From NCBI GenBank assembly GCA_963855995.1, contig OY979717.1:36165497-36229496 (forward strand): a DNA stretch of 64,000 nucleotides, given 5' to 3'. Shown here one piece after another: positions 35,703 through 46,807 of this stretch. The notes under the pieces are model-generated. The model ran no database searches. It was not told the DNA's origin and saw only the letters and a list, made by a program, of their open reading frames with translations. Both the position numbers and the translations under genes were made by a program. The stretch is from Muricea muricata. Its lineage: Eukaryota > Cnidaria > Anthozoa > Malacalcyonacea > Plexauridae. Position 1 is the stretch's first letter. The number at the start of each line of letters is the position of its first letter.

Positions 35703-36370
35703 TCTGTAAGGGCCAGTCATTATTCATGGTGGGGGTTTGCACCAAAGAGAAATGTCTTCTCATGCTAAAAACTTGCTGATTAAGCCATTAAAGTATTGAA
35801 GTAGTTTCTGTAACAAACTGCCACCTATAGCCAAAAACTTTACAAAAGGATACCATTAACTTGTCACACATGTATTTAACCACTTCTATGACATGAGTTT
35901 GATAACTGCTTGTTTAATTTATAGGTGACAGTGTATTACCCCCGCTATAAACAATGACCAGTCCCCAAATATCTAGTAATCCATTTCCAGTACATGTCTT
36001 GACTTCGCTTTTCTTCATTAGCATATGTTTGCAAAATAAACATTTTAACATCTGTACACAAATCTGCTTGGCACTCTCGATACAGTCACAGTGAGTCAGA
36101 CAAACAAATTACACAATTTAGCACGTGACGTCCAGTGATCCAGACAAATCATTTGCTTGGCCAGTTTTAAGGCCGAAATTTACAAACCAACGACTTAGTA
36201 CTTTCTTCAATAATGGTGAATGTTTGTATTTGTACGAAAAAATGTATAACGATTGCTTTTATCACGGATCAGGCGCATTCTTCTGCAATTATTTCAATCG
36301 AATTTGTTAGCCATTGTTAAATAAACAAGACTTAATTCATTTTAATTTATGTCAACTGCCCCACGCGAGC
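35703..36370. other. Interior of Harbinger-like element, no gene seen
   Basis: No recognisable ORF. Subterminal GTTAAC repeats begin at about 36380. Confidence 0.3.
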
Positions 36371-36530
36371 CCCACGCAAGTTAACTACGTGATTAGTTAA
36401 CTATCCGACTAACTACGTTTTGTGCAACGCAGTTTAGTCGTGCAGTTAACTAACTACGGTTAAGGATTTAACTAGGGTAGTTAACCCTAACTGCAGTTAA
36501 CTTTAACTACTTTTTTATACAACCGGCCCC

Positions 36531-37111
36531 AGGACCATGTTCGATAAGTAGTTTACCTCATTTTGGTTTTGACTTAACCAAAATTTGTAGATAGGGAAGC
36601 TTGTCTTTCACGTGTTTGGACATGTTGCAAATGAGCTGTCTTGAACCAAAACCGTTGTTTAGGTGCGTTTAATCATTGATAGCGTCTTGTCTTGAGAAGC
36701 TTGTAGCAGGAAATTTGTGGTGTGCGTGTACATTTGACGGGCCAAGGAAGCAATGCCTAGTGAGTATCGCGGACTTTTGAATACAATCATATAATGAGAT
36801 TATGAGAATTAAAACTAATAGTGCGTGAAAGCTTTCCAGTAGGAAATAGGTTTTGAGTAAGGTAGATAATTCGATGGTAAAAGCGGCGGGTGAATAGATC
36901 AGAGATATACGTTAGTCACTGTAGCGCATGAACTTATCCCAAATTACGAGTCAGTTAGTGTCCACACAAGTCATTAGGAAAGCCCTCGACTAGTTTGACT
37001 TTTGTAACGATTCTAATTAACGTATCGAACTCTTGGGGTTCACCAAAACAATAAATTACTTGAGTGGGAATGGGCCAGAACGACTCCTCTAAATTATACA
37101 GAAAAGAACGG
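36531..37111. other. Intergenic, no gene seen
   Basis: Nothing recognised on either strand. Confidence 0.35.
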
Positions 37112-37278
37112 ACAGTGTGTGATTTCCCACTTGGAGATTGATCATTAGCACTTAATCGTACTATATGCTAAATTCAGACAAAGATTTACAAGAGCGAACA
37201 ATGTGTTATTTCCCACTTTGAGATTGATCCCTAGCACTTAATCATACTATATGCTAAATTCAGACAAAGATTTACACA
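37112..37278. repeat. Tandem duplication, 86-bp unit x2
   Basis: Copies 37112-37197 and 37198-37278 share ATTTCCCACTT.GAGATTGATC and CTATATGCTAAATTCAGACA with a few mismatches. Confidence 0.85.
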
Positions 37279-37972
37279 CTAGATAATCCTTATGCACCGG
37301 GTGTCCTAAAAAAGCACTCCGGTTTCATTCGTAATAACTTCCAAACTAGTGGAGCTATTACACCACAATAACTTGTATTAGATGGAGAAAAGAGTAACTT
37401 AGATTTTGGCATGTTACAGCCGAGATATAATTAGCCATGATATTAATGTTCAAAACCAGCGACATTTTTTTGAACATGTCTAAATTTAGCAAAAATCGGC
37501 TTATCAATTATTAGTCCAGGCCTGCTCAGTTTAAAAACATATAAGTCACTTACATTTCAATAAATAATTGCAAACAAAGGTTTGTGTTTAAGGCGCAAAA
37601 GTTGTAAATGTCCATTCAGATACGTATCTAATAGTACCTATCCAGTTTTTTGCATAGTGTTACTGGGTAATGTTCGAAATTAAATTATGCTAGTGTTTGA
37701 TCAAAATTTTAAAATTGAGAAAACGTAAGGACCAAGAGAAGAGAATTTTTTCTTAAATCACTTTCATATTTTAGCTGATTATTTCCAGGTTAGAGCACGA
37801 TAAAACATGGCTCTTTAGTTAAAGATACAATACTGCCTTTTTGCGAATACAAATCAAGTATCAAGTTATTATTTTTGATAAGTTTTGTTCAACAAATGTT
37901 GGCTGTCTCTTGCAAAAAAGGCTGTATAACTCTACTGTGCGTCAGTCCGGTTTGCGAGGCGATAGAGTGACA
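37279..37972. other. Intergenic with one possible transposon end
   Basis: GGGTGTCCTAAAAAAGCACT at 37299 resembles a Tc1/mariner-type inverted end, but no partner was located. No gene seen. Confidence 0.3.
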
Positions 37973-39032
37973 GAGGGTCGTTTACAAACTCTGTTATTAC
38001 ATGGTATGTTCGCATTGCAAACCTGCCCCACAGACTATTTAAGCAATGCTTGGCTTGAGCTTTCAGAGACGTGAATTTCTTAATGCTCAAAGTAGTCGCG
38101 GATGTACTTGGTCTCGTCCTCTTGGGTTTTAACCTGTGAGCGCCAACCAGAACTCTTTTGCTTAAGTCTTAGGAAAAAGTTAACATAATCAGTAAACAAC
38201 GAGTCACTAGTCTCCTCAAAGTGCCAAACTCCTTCAGTTTTTAAAACTCAATAATGTTTTTCTATAGCCATTATGACTTCAGTTGTAGTAAATTGTAGCA
38301 CAGTTAATAGATCTGATGGTTCGAAAACTTATTAGAACTACAATATAAGTCATTATCTATGTTTTTGTTCTGATTCATGCAGAAGTATGGTTCTCCGCAG
38401 GGTTGCCAGATTGCATGAATAAATTAGCCAAACTTTTAACAATGCTCTTTGTTTTTCATTGTATTTGCCTTTTGTTTTCTTTGTTTTTTTGACAGCAACA
38501 ATGAGGGTCGTTTACAAACTCTGTTATTACATGGTATGTTCGCATTGCAAACCTGCCCCACAGACTATTTAAGCAATGCTTGGCTTGAGCTTTCAGAGAC
38601 GTGAATTTCTTAATGCTCAAAGTAGTCGCGGATGTACTTGGTCTCGTCCTCTTGGGTTTTAACCTGTGAGCGCCAACCAGAACTCTTTTGCTTAAGTCTT
38701 AGGAAAAAGTTAACATAATCAGTAAACAACGAGTCACTAGTCTCCTCAAAGTGCCAAACTCCTTCAGTTTTTAAAACTCAATAACGTTTTTCTATAGCCA
38801 TTATGACTTCAGTTGTAGTAAATTGTAGCACAGTTAATAGATCTGATGGTTCGAAAACTTATTAGAACTACAATATAAGTCATTATCTATGTTTTTGTTC
38901 TGATTCATGCAGAAGTATGGTTCTCCGCAGGGTTGCCAGACTGCATGAATAAATTAGCCAAACTTTTAACAATGCTCTTTGTTTTTCATTGTATTTGCCT
39001 TTTGTTTTCTTTGTTTTTTTGACAGCAACAAT
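37973..39032. repeat. Near-perfect tandem duplication, 540-bp unit x2
   Basis: Copy 1 is 37973-38512 and copy 2 starts at 38513. By eye they differ at about two positions (AATAATG/AATAACG and CCAGATTG/CCAGACTG). The unit ends in a TTTGTTTTTTTGACAGCAACA stretch. No gene recognised inside. Either a very recent duplication or an assembly artefact. Confidence 0.92.
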
Positions 39033-39225
39033 GATGGTTTGGCTTAATTATTCAAGAAATCTGGCAACCCTGGTTCTCCGTCGTCACGTGTGTATTGTAT
39101 TTTTAGCTAACCAATAACAACGTTTTAGGAAATTTAGCCATCCGCGACTTGAACAATAGGGTAATTCAAGAATTCCTAATGGTGAATTTGGCAAAAACAC
39201 AATACACATGTGACGATGAAGAACC
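38918..39225. repeat. Overlapping hairpins (GGTTCTCCG...GGTTGCCAG family)
   Basis: GGTTCTCCGCAGGGTTGCCAG near 38919 pairs with CTGGCAACCCTGGTTCTCCG near 39060, and GTCGTCACGTGTGTATTGT near 39083 pairs with ACAATACACATGTGACGATG near 39200. These look like two nested MITE-like foldbacks, one of whose ends was copied by the 540-bp duplication. Confidence 0.6.
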
Positions 39226-39304
39226 ATATTTTTGCATAAACTTTGGCCAACATAGATAACGAGTTATATTGCTATTCTAATGAGTTTCCAAACAATCTAC
39301 TCTA

Positions 39305-39692
39305 CAAGGTGAGTGAAAAAAAACTGATGCTCTTTCAAATTCAAATTGGCTGCGAATTTCGTTACGATGTATTCCCATGGGTATACTGCAGAGAACAGAT
39401 CGTGAATTAGTACACAGTACGTAAACCAATTCTGACAATTCTTGCACGGCTAATATTATGCATTTTAACTTCCACTGGGAATTAGATTTTGTTTTAGATC
39501 AACGTCTGTCAAATTGCAAGGATGCAATGCTGCTAGTTTGAATTTCAATATTATCAGTTTTTTTACTCATCCTGTACTGTGTACTTAGTCACGATCTGTT
39601 CTCTGTATACCTATGGGAATACTTAAAGTTCCGTAATGAATTCGCGGCTAATTTGAATTTGAAAGGGCATCAGTTTTTTTTTACTCACCCTG
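39305..39692. mobile_element. Tc1/mariner-type MITE (388 bp) with TA target duplication
   Basis: Ends CAAGGTGAGTGAAAAAAAAC and, complemented, CAGGGTGAGTAAAAAAAAAC; TA at 39303-39304 and 39693-39694. Arms extend about 110 bp (GATGC.CTTTCAAATTCAAAT; CAGAGAACAGATCGTGA) around a unique core. No coding capacity. Confidence 0.88.
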
Positions 39693-39694
39693 TA

Positions 39695-41188
39695 TAACTA
39701 TGATTGTAGTCAACTTCCTCGAAGAACTTTATTATATCCATTGTTTTGAACTGCTTCGAAATTCTAACGGTAATGGCGTTTTAGCGTATGTATAAATACC
39801 CACCTGAGCAGCACGCGAAGAACTGACCCCGAAAACAACAATCTAAGAGTATTGTGTGTACAAATGTGCCCCAAATCCAAACGACCTTTGCTTTTTTATG
39901 GTGTTTACCGTCCATGATGACAATGGAATGACAGTATGATATACGATAAGTCTATTTTATATCAGTATTTATTTTTTTAAACTGTGACATATTGTAAATA
40001 CTATGTCCAGTAGGTATGAAACTATAGGCTATATGAAACATCAGTTTTGTTTGAGAAACACCCTCAAAGATGTCAAAAAATGCGTTGGATTATCTTAATT
40101 TGACGCTGCAGAGAGAGCTTTTTCTCGAGTGGGATTTGAGACAACGAATTTTTCCTTGTTCACTGTGCATTTTAATATGACGTATTGCCAGTTGAGAATG
40201 AAGTTGTTCTCTGAAACGGGCATGCCCTTTGCCATGGGTATAGGCGGGGCTTTTCATGTGCGAAACCTAATATCTGTATTAATTTATCCGCTAAAGTGAC
40301 GTTTGACATGAATTAAGTTTAATAAATGCATGAGATGCTAATAATATTTTAGAACGACAAGATCTGTGGCATTTTGCGACGCTGGAGCGACAGCAAGTCA
40401 AAGGTCGCTCCGTGATAATTTTATAACTTTTTTCGGACAAGTGGTTAGGTGTTTGGGTTACACCTTTGAGGGCTAATCCTCTTTTTGAAAATATAAGAAT
40501 GCCGGGTTCTCTTAACCCCGACAGCTCCGGAAACAGTTAGGTTTAAATGTTGCCAGTTTAAAGTTTAAATGGAAAGTTCTAAATCATTAGAACTTGGAAA
40601 AAGAATATTGACAATGTTGTGGCGAAATTCCAGTCAAGATTTATGACAGCTCCAGAACAAGGGAATAAAATATATTTTAAATTTTTGATGCCTTTAGGTT
40701 TGTGTATATTATGGGGTTTTTATTGGCATGCCATTAGAGATATGTGCAGTAATTTATCCAGACTCCTATTAATGCGACTACTCTATAAAAACGACCATAG
40801 AATTTTATTTGAACTACATGTACTTGTATAAGTAGGTCCAATCAATACTTGAATATGAAATAACGCTTGGCAAAAACTTTACACATGTTGCCGCTATTTT
40901 TCATGTAGAAGCAAGAAAATTTCCTAAATTGTATATACGTGCCGCCCAACACTAGGTCAGTATCTATAAGAAATACATAAGTCAATCTGATAACTGTGTT
41001 TCTATTTGCAGTTGACCACCAACATATCACGCGATTGAAACCCATCCATTAACACTGAAAGAGGAGTTTAACTGTATTTGCATTATCAATCGTAAAGAAC
41101 GTTGCTCTCAACAAACCTACTACTCAAAGCAGCACCTCGAATGACGGTGTCGCAGGTCGCTTGGTGGACGGCAACCACAGTCCTAATT
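39695..41188. other. Intergenic, no gene seen
   Basis: Short open frames only (for example 40619-40831) with no recognisable domain. Confidence 0.35.
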
Positions 41189-41264
41189 TTGGAAATGATA
41201 ACAGGTCTGAGACAGAAGCCTGCAGCTTGGAAATGATAACAGTTCTGAGACAGAAACCTGCAGC
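41189..41264. repeat. Tandem duplication, 38-bp unit x2
   Basis: TTGGAAATGATAACAG.TCTG and following bases repeated at 41189-41226 and 41227-41264. Confidence 0.85.
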
Positions 41265-41735
41265 TTATCATGGGAAGACCATTTTGGGGCGAAATTGTGC
41301 ATCACTTTAGTAATCGTGACTACGCGTGCTGACGATTGTTGGCAAGAAGTGAACATCTTTTCTATTACTGTCGAAAACGACCACATACGTTTGTCAGCAA
41401 ATGCAAAAGTCATTAACGAATCACAGTCAATGGTTCTGCTGCACGACTCTCTCTTTATGAAGTGGAAGTACATGGATATCCTTTCAACTTTTGTGAAAAT
41501 GCAGGTAAAGGCTGAATTTTTATTCACAGTTCGTCTATTATAAGTAGGACCACATAGACTAGACTCGCGTACATATAGTCTACCGCTATTCTTGATAGCG
41601 AGGTTTAGACTCGGAAGCATGCTGTGTAAAGGCTGAGTACAGGCTGGGTATCAGTTCATTATTTCAGTTTACGATAATAGTTGCAATTCGTCGACTATTT
41701 CAATATTAATGTTTAATATTAATATTAAATCACGC

Positions 41736-41996
41736 TAAGCGCTAAACATAAATCCTACCGTAAACACGCCAAAAAAGTTTATTTAAAACACAAAGATCGA
41801 GGATTCTGCCGATTATGTGGATGCTACACTGAAAGCCGGTACATGATCAGCGTTCTTTCGACAGCAGCAGTACAAAAGTTTCTCGTTAAAATAACATCCG
41901 AATCGTGTGGAATTGTTATGGAGAGATTGGACGGTCTCCCTGTCACTGTATGCAGAAAATGCATAGCTTTTGTTAAAAAAATACATCAGTACAGAA
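41736..41996 (+). pseudogene. ZAD-like zinc-binding domain exon
   Basis: The + strand frame is open from about 41739 and reads a basic leader, then FCRLCGCYTESRYMISVLS and, about 45 residues later, DGLPVTVCRKCIAFVKKI. Two C-x2-C pairs at this spacing with L-P-x-x-V-C-x-x-C in the second are characteristic of ZAD-like treble-clef domains that dimerise transcription-factor-like or transposon-linked proteins. The frame runs out soon after, where it meets the oppositely oriented helicase fragment. No start codon precedes the basic leader in frame, so an upstream exon or truncation is likely. Confidence 0.5.
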
Positions 41997-41999
41997 GTA

Positions 42000-42355
42000 C
42001 CCCACAGAATATTTCGTACAGAAGTTTGTTTGCTCTCGCTATCCTCCTTACGCTCGAACAAACCATCTGCATTGTAAAGTGATGAATCTTCTTTTATAAT
42101 TGGCAAAATATCTGCTGGAATCCCGATCAATTTCAGAGCACTAATCTGATCTTCAATTATACTGGTTAGAGGACAGACTACAATAACAATATTTTGGCTC
42201 GACTTGACTGGCAGAAAATCTGACAAAAGCTGAGACACTAGCGACTTTCCAAAGCCAGTCGGAAGAATCGACAGCACATCGAATCCTTTGCAACAAATAT
42301 TCAAAACATTGAACCTGCTTCGGTTTCAAACAGAAACTAGGAAAATTATTGCCAG
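42000..42355 (-). pseudogene. RecQ-like DNA helicase fragment, second copy
   Basis: Reading leftwards: FCLKPKQVQCFEYLL (Q-motif region), a one-base frame change at about 42295, then motif I (SILPTGFGKSLVSQLL), motif Ia (IVVCPLTSIIEDQISALK) and a short tail to about 42000, beyond which the open frame is merely antisense to the ZAD-like exon. The DEAH box and later motifs are missing. It is related to, but clearly diverged from, the fragment at 21776-22225. Both copies stop before motif II, which may mark a conserved intron position. Confidence 0.7.
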
Positions 42356-42579
42356 CTAATGCCACATGTAATTGCTTTAAAACTTTCGACAGGTTTTACT
42401 TGTTTAGAGAAGCTTTTAAAACTCCTGAATACTGACTATTGATAGCATATTCCATGTAAACAAGTTTGTTCGTGCAATCACCGCTCCTTCAATACCTGAA
42501 ACGAATGTGCTTATAATTGACATTAATTAGATAAACCTTAATTTATTGCACCCCAAAATTTGCGGTGTAAATTTCAGCC

Positions 42580-42650
42580 AACCCCAGGGCCTTTCCCGCC
42601 GTCCCAATGAAAAAAAGGGAAATGGCCCTGGGAACGAGTTTGGCGTTTAG
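42580..42650. mobile_element. Short hairpin MITE (~70 bp), CCAGGGCC family
   Basis: CCAACCCCAGGGCCTTTCCC pairs with GGGAAATGGCCCTGGGAACG across a short loop. The right end complement (AAACTCGTTCCCAGGGCC) resembles the CAACCTCGTACCCAGG ends of the elements at 16713 and 55153. Confidence 0.6.
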
Positions 42651-42837
42651 CGTGATTTTCTAGTTTCATTCTTCAATATGATTGGTTGGTATTGTCTAAG
42701 TACCCCCTTATAGTATAGACGCGCTGTAACTAGGCAATTGACAAGTGGGATTTTATTTATTTAGCCTCGCCATCATGCAAAATTAAATGATGAGATTTGT
42801 TTAGTATGCCTGGCAAACCAATTATTATGGCCTACCT

Positions 42838-43091
42838 ACAATCTTAGACAAAACCTGTTGAGACAAAGCACCTAAATTATACTTGCTGTTGTTTTATCTC
42901 TTATAGGTACCTCAAAAGTTCATTCACACACTCCCCCCTAGCCCCATTTCAATGTTGTTCTTCATATTTCACAAACGCATGTGAACGATATTACTCAAAA
43001 CATTTTTTTAGTCACGCAACATTGATTTGGGGTGGAGGGGAGGATAAGTAGCTGAATATTCACAAACGTCTCAACAGTTTTGTCTGATTGT
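42838..43091. mobile_element. MITE copy A (254 bp), ACAATCTTAGACAAAACC family
   Basis: Ends ACAATCTTAGACAAAACCTG...GAGAC and GTCTC...CAGTTTTGTCTGATTGT. Inside, CTCCCCCCTAGCCCCATTTC and its G-rich complement form a second pair. It differs from copies B and C at several positions. Confidence 0.85.
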
Positions 43092-43946
43092 AGGTCAAAC
43101 CGGTTTGAAAGTTGCTTCTAAAAATCAAGAGTTTGCAGGATGGTAGGAGAGTTCTTTCTAGTCTATCATGCTCCGCTAAAATAAGAGTTGGTTTAAATGC
43201 AAGTTAAAATTTATTTGAAATGTCAATATATTTATTAAATAAGTATATTGTTGTTGTTCAATTGACATTCATATCTTGAGTAGAGCAGATCGTGCTGCAT
43301 GTTTTATACATACTTTTCCTTAGGAATAAAGTAAAATTTATGACAACTATAGTCCTTTTGAGCCGGATAAAATCAGGATGTGGAACTTGATCACCAATTC
43401 CGTGTGACATCAAAAAAACAGATGAACGTATGTTTGGCCAAGCCCAGCATGCTGCCGAATTCTGTCTACATATTTGGGCAAGTGTCTCCCTATCCGGAAT
43501 ACGCGTACGGTAAACAACACTATATATACTTACGTTTCTATTAACTAATATACTAATATTACGTAACTAATATATAAAATTTCTTTTATATAAGGCTTGG
43601 TGACTTTATTAAAGGTTGTATGTTGGGCTCGTAAGCTTTGAAAGCGAACGTGAGACGAAATCATCTGAACTTCAATCTTTGAATTTATTCCGCAAAAGTT
43701 TGCTTGTTGCTTGCGTTATTTGATGCTAGAAAAACTCATTCGCAGAACACGCAAATAACATACTGACTGCCCTAGATTCACAAGGTTTCTGCAATATATC
43801 GAATAATGCCGTTGAACTTAGTGCTTATCTATTAAATAATTACTTAGTCCTCTCAAATGCTTATTAGCGTTATTTTTGTATGCTTACCTTGAAAACATTT
43901 TTTTTAAAGATACCAAGTAAAAAGTGAATACACAAACCAGCAACCC
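43092..43946. other. Intergenic, no gene seen
   Basis: AT-rich. Nothing recognised. Confidence 0.35.
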
Positions 43947-45686
43947 ATGACAGAACAAAATGGAAAAGAATTGATATCGATGTAAGAATTGAATCACTAG
44001 TCTTGTCTATCAGAAGATGTCAAGATGCAAATGCTATGAAAATGTACGGTGTGCCAAAGTCATTTACAATAGAATTTTCGAAATATTTTGTAACATTAAT
44101 TTTTTTTATTTTATGATAGTTGACTGGGTATGAAAAGCTTTAAGAGAAAATGCAAACTAAATGAAACCATAAACAGCATGGGGAAACGTGACCAAACGCA
44201 GCCACGAGCAAAGATAGAGTTGGCGTAAGTTTTTTGATGTCATTTTGTCGTTTCCTTTCTCTTTGTCAGTTCAGTTTTCATTTTAATCCCGGTAATGCAG
44301 TCAAAAGATCGAAAAAACCTAGGTGGTATGTCACGCCTGTAATGTTATTGCTATGTTTCTACTGCGTATTGTTAAGTCACGACCGTAACCTTATTATTAC
44401 TACTATCATGACTCCTTACAAAAAATGCCCCTGGAGGGGACCTAATTAGAGTGGACCTAATTAGGTTTCCAGGTTCAATTCCTGGAGACACATAGGTGTG
44501 CACTACTGACACACCCTAACTATACTTCGTTTTGAAGAGGTAAGTTTACTTTATTATAAACTAATAGTGGGTACTTACAGTATTTCTTAATCCCACTAAC
44601 CACCCCCGACCATTTTACCACCCCTACCGGTTTTCGTAGCTTTATTGTTCTCACTGTTGTCTTTTTATTACGGTTAGCATTAGATTACTCTATGACATGC
44701 GCGGAAGGTAATTCTAGTCTACTGTAGTTAGTATACTAAAGTTACCTTAGCTAAGGGAACTCTATATAGACTACCTTAGCAGTAGACTAGAGTTACGTTA
44801 GTTAACTAAGGTAGAGTAACCGTAGGTAAAAACTCCACCTTAGTTGAGTAACGTAACTATAGTCTACTGCTACGGTAGTCTAGAAGTTACCTTAGCTGAG
44901 GTAACTTCAGTATACTAACTGCAGTAGACTAGAGTTACCTTCGGCGCATGTCAGAGTAATCTAATGCTAACCGTAGTAACAGGACAAAAGCGAGAACTAT
45001 AAAGCTACGAAAACCGGTAGGGGTGGTAAGGAAATGGTCGGGGGTGGTTAGTGGGATTAAGAAGTACTGTAAGTACCCACTATTAGTTTACAATAAAGTA
45101 AACTTACCTCTACTACACGAAGTACAGTTAGGGTGTATCAGTGAGTGCACATCTATGTGTCTCCAGGAATTGAACCTGGAAACCTAATTAGGTCCACTCT
45201 AATTAGGTCCCCTCCAAGGGCATTTTTTTGTGAAAACATAGTAACAAGGTTACAGGCATGACCCAAAAAACGCAGTAAAAATATAGTTTTTGTGAGCTTT
45301 TGAGTGCAACTACAGGCATTGAAACAAAAGCTGAACTCACAAAGAAACATTTACTTTATCTTTGGATCGTCGTGGCTTCATTTGGTCTCGTCTTAACATG
45401 CTGTTTATGGTTTCATGTGGTTGACACTCTCTATCTTGGTGGAACATCACGTCGGTCCAGTGGGTAACAAGCTTACTCATATCATAGTAAACTATCATAA
45501 AATAAAGAGAAAATTAGTATACAAAATATTTCAACATAATAAAAAAACGAAAATTTGATTGTAAATGACCTTTACAAACCATACTTTGTAATAGTACTTG
45601 CATCTTGACATCTTCTGAAGAACACTGCTAGTGATTCACTACTTAGGTTGATATCAATTCTTTCCCATCTTGTTCTTTCTGTCTTT
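43947..45686. repeat. Large palindrome (~1.74 kb) with promoter-like B box in each arm
   Basis: The two arms meet near 44815 and match for about 870 bp each with scattered differences. Each contains CCAGGTTCAATTCCTGG (44469-44485 and its mirror at about 45164-45180), a perfect T-arm-like hairpin matching the Pol III B-box consensus, next to duplicated ACCTAATTAG words. The central 44700-44960 is built of nested short palindromes (GTTACCTTAGCTAAGG, TAGTCTACTG, GTAGACTA). No acceptor-stem partner is found, so it is not a tRNA gene. Short open frames in the arms are mirror images and unlikely to be real genes. Confidence 0.85.
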
Positions 45687-45690
45687 GGTT

Positions 45691-46807
45691 AGTGGATGTC
45701 ATTTTTCAATTCATTATATTTTCGGCTGCAACGGCCATAAGTTGACGAAAAGTTGATATTTACCATTTTAAATGACGCAGAATCCAACAATGTTATCAAA
45801 AAATTGGATGTTGTAATGCCAAGCATCTATTTGCATACAATTTAAGTTGCAATACTTACAGGACACAGTATCCGTCAGTGCAAGACATTGTTCGACCCAG
45901 CCGTAAAATTCTTCGTAGTAAATAAAAGAAGATTGACGGTTGTCTTCTTACAAGTTGTTAGTTTGTAAACCGTGAGTCTAGGAGTTAAGAATTTAGGATT
46001 TAGTTAATGTTAAATTGAGATAGCAAACAGTGCATGCATATAACAGAGTGTGTCAGAGTACACGAGAGAGAGTTATTGTTACGTTGTTGAAGAGAAAGCA
46101 CCTCAGAGCACGAAGTCAGATGAATATATGTAAATTGTATAACCTAAGAGTTTAATAACTTAATAAAAGTTTGGAGTCTATAACGATCGATCTATATTGG
46201 CAATATCTCACAACTGGCAAGAAGGAATATAACGCAAATTTAGGTTATGTTAAAATACCCACCGGTCGTAGATTACTTCTGCTATTTGCAGGCAAAGTCC
46301 AGTTTGGACTGGAAATTAATTTTTAAACAAAATGCTAACCGCTTAACATTAACCTCGGCATAATTTAAAAATTAGAGATTTTGCACCGAAACAAAGAAAA
46401 CTTGGGCATCAGACATAATTTTAAAAATGTCCAACCGATTGTGAAAGGCACGGAGCATTTTGAAAATAAGTAGTACAGCAATTCAAAGTCTACCGTTGTG
46501 GCAGTTTTTCGAAACAATTCATCTATCCTCGATAAAACGAACAAGAATCAACGGCCTTTATGATATTACAAACATGAAGTACATTAGAAGTTGGCTAGTG
46601 CACTAACCACGGCCTAAACATAAGTGTGTCCTGTAAGTGTTGCAATTTAAATTGTATGCAAATAAATGCTTTGCGTTACAAGATCCAATCTTTTTGATAA
46701 CATTTTTGGATTCTGCGTCAATGAAAATGAATGATATATAGAATAGACTTTTGGTCAACTCGTGGCCATTGCAGCCCAAACTATAATGAAATGAAAAATG
46801 ACTTCCT
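45691..46807. mobile_element. Foldback element (~1.1 kb, ~190-bp inverted ends)
   Basis: The left end AGTGGATGTCATTTTTCAAT through GCTGCAACGGCCA and TTGCATACAATTTAAGTTGC pairs with 46610-46807. It starts within a few bases of the end of the preceding palindrome. The core has no recognisable ORF. No clear target duplication. Confidence 0.75.

Larger units (their letters stand above)
33952..36530. mobile_element. PIF/Harbinger-like element (2.58 kb), GGGGCCGGTTGTATA ends
   Basis: Ends GGGGCCGGTTGTATAAA and complement, with many subterminal GTTAACT/AGTTAAC words on both sides (33975-34130 and 36380-36505). CCT and AGG flank the ends, extending the symmetry; no TWA duplication is visible, so the true tips may be eroded. 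A fragment like the start of a HARBI1-type nuclease lies at 34137-34319, and a MITE is nested at 35331-35702. Confidence 0.7.

Noticed and set aside
41813..41999. Left part of the - strand helicase frame
   Set aside because: It is antisense to the ZAD-like exon and has no helicase motif; the helicase similarity stops at about 42000.
44410..44500. tRNA gene suggested by CCAGGTTCAATTCCTGG
   Set aside because: The T-arm hairpin is perfect, but no matching 5' acceptor strand or anticodon arm lies at the right distance.
44234..45350. Frames of 65-71 codons in the palindrome arms
   Set aside because: Mirror-image by-products of the inverted arms, with several differences that break one relative to the other and no domain.
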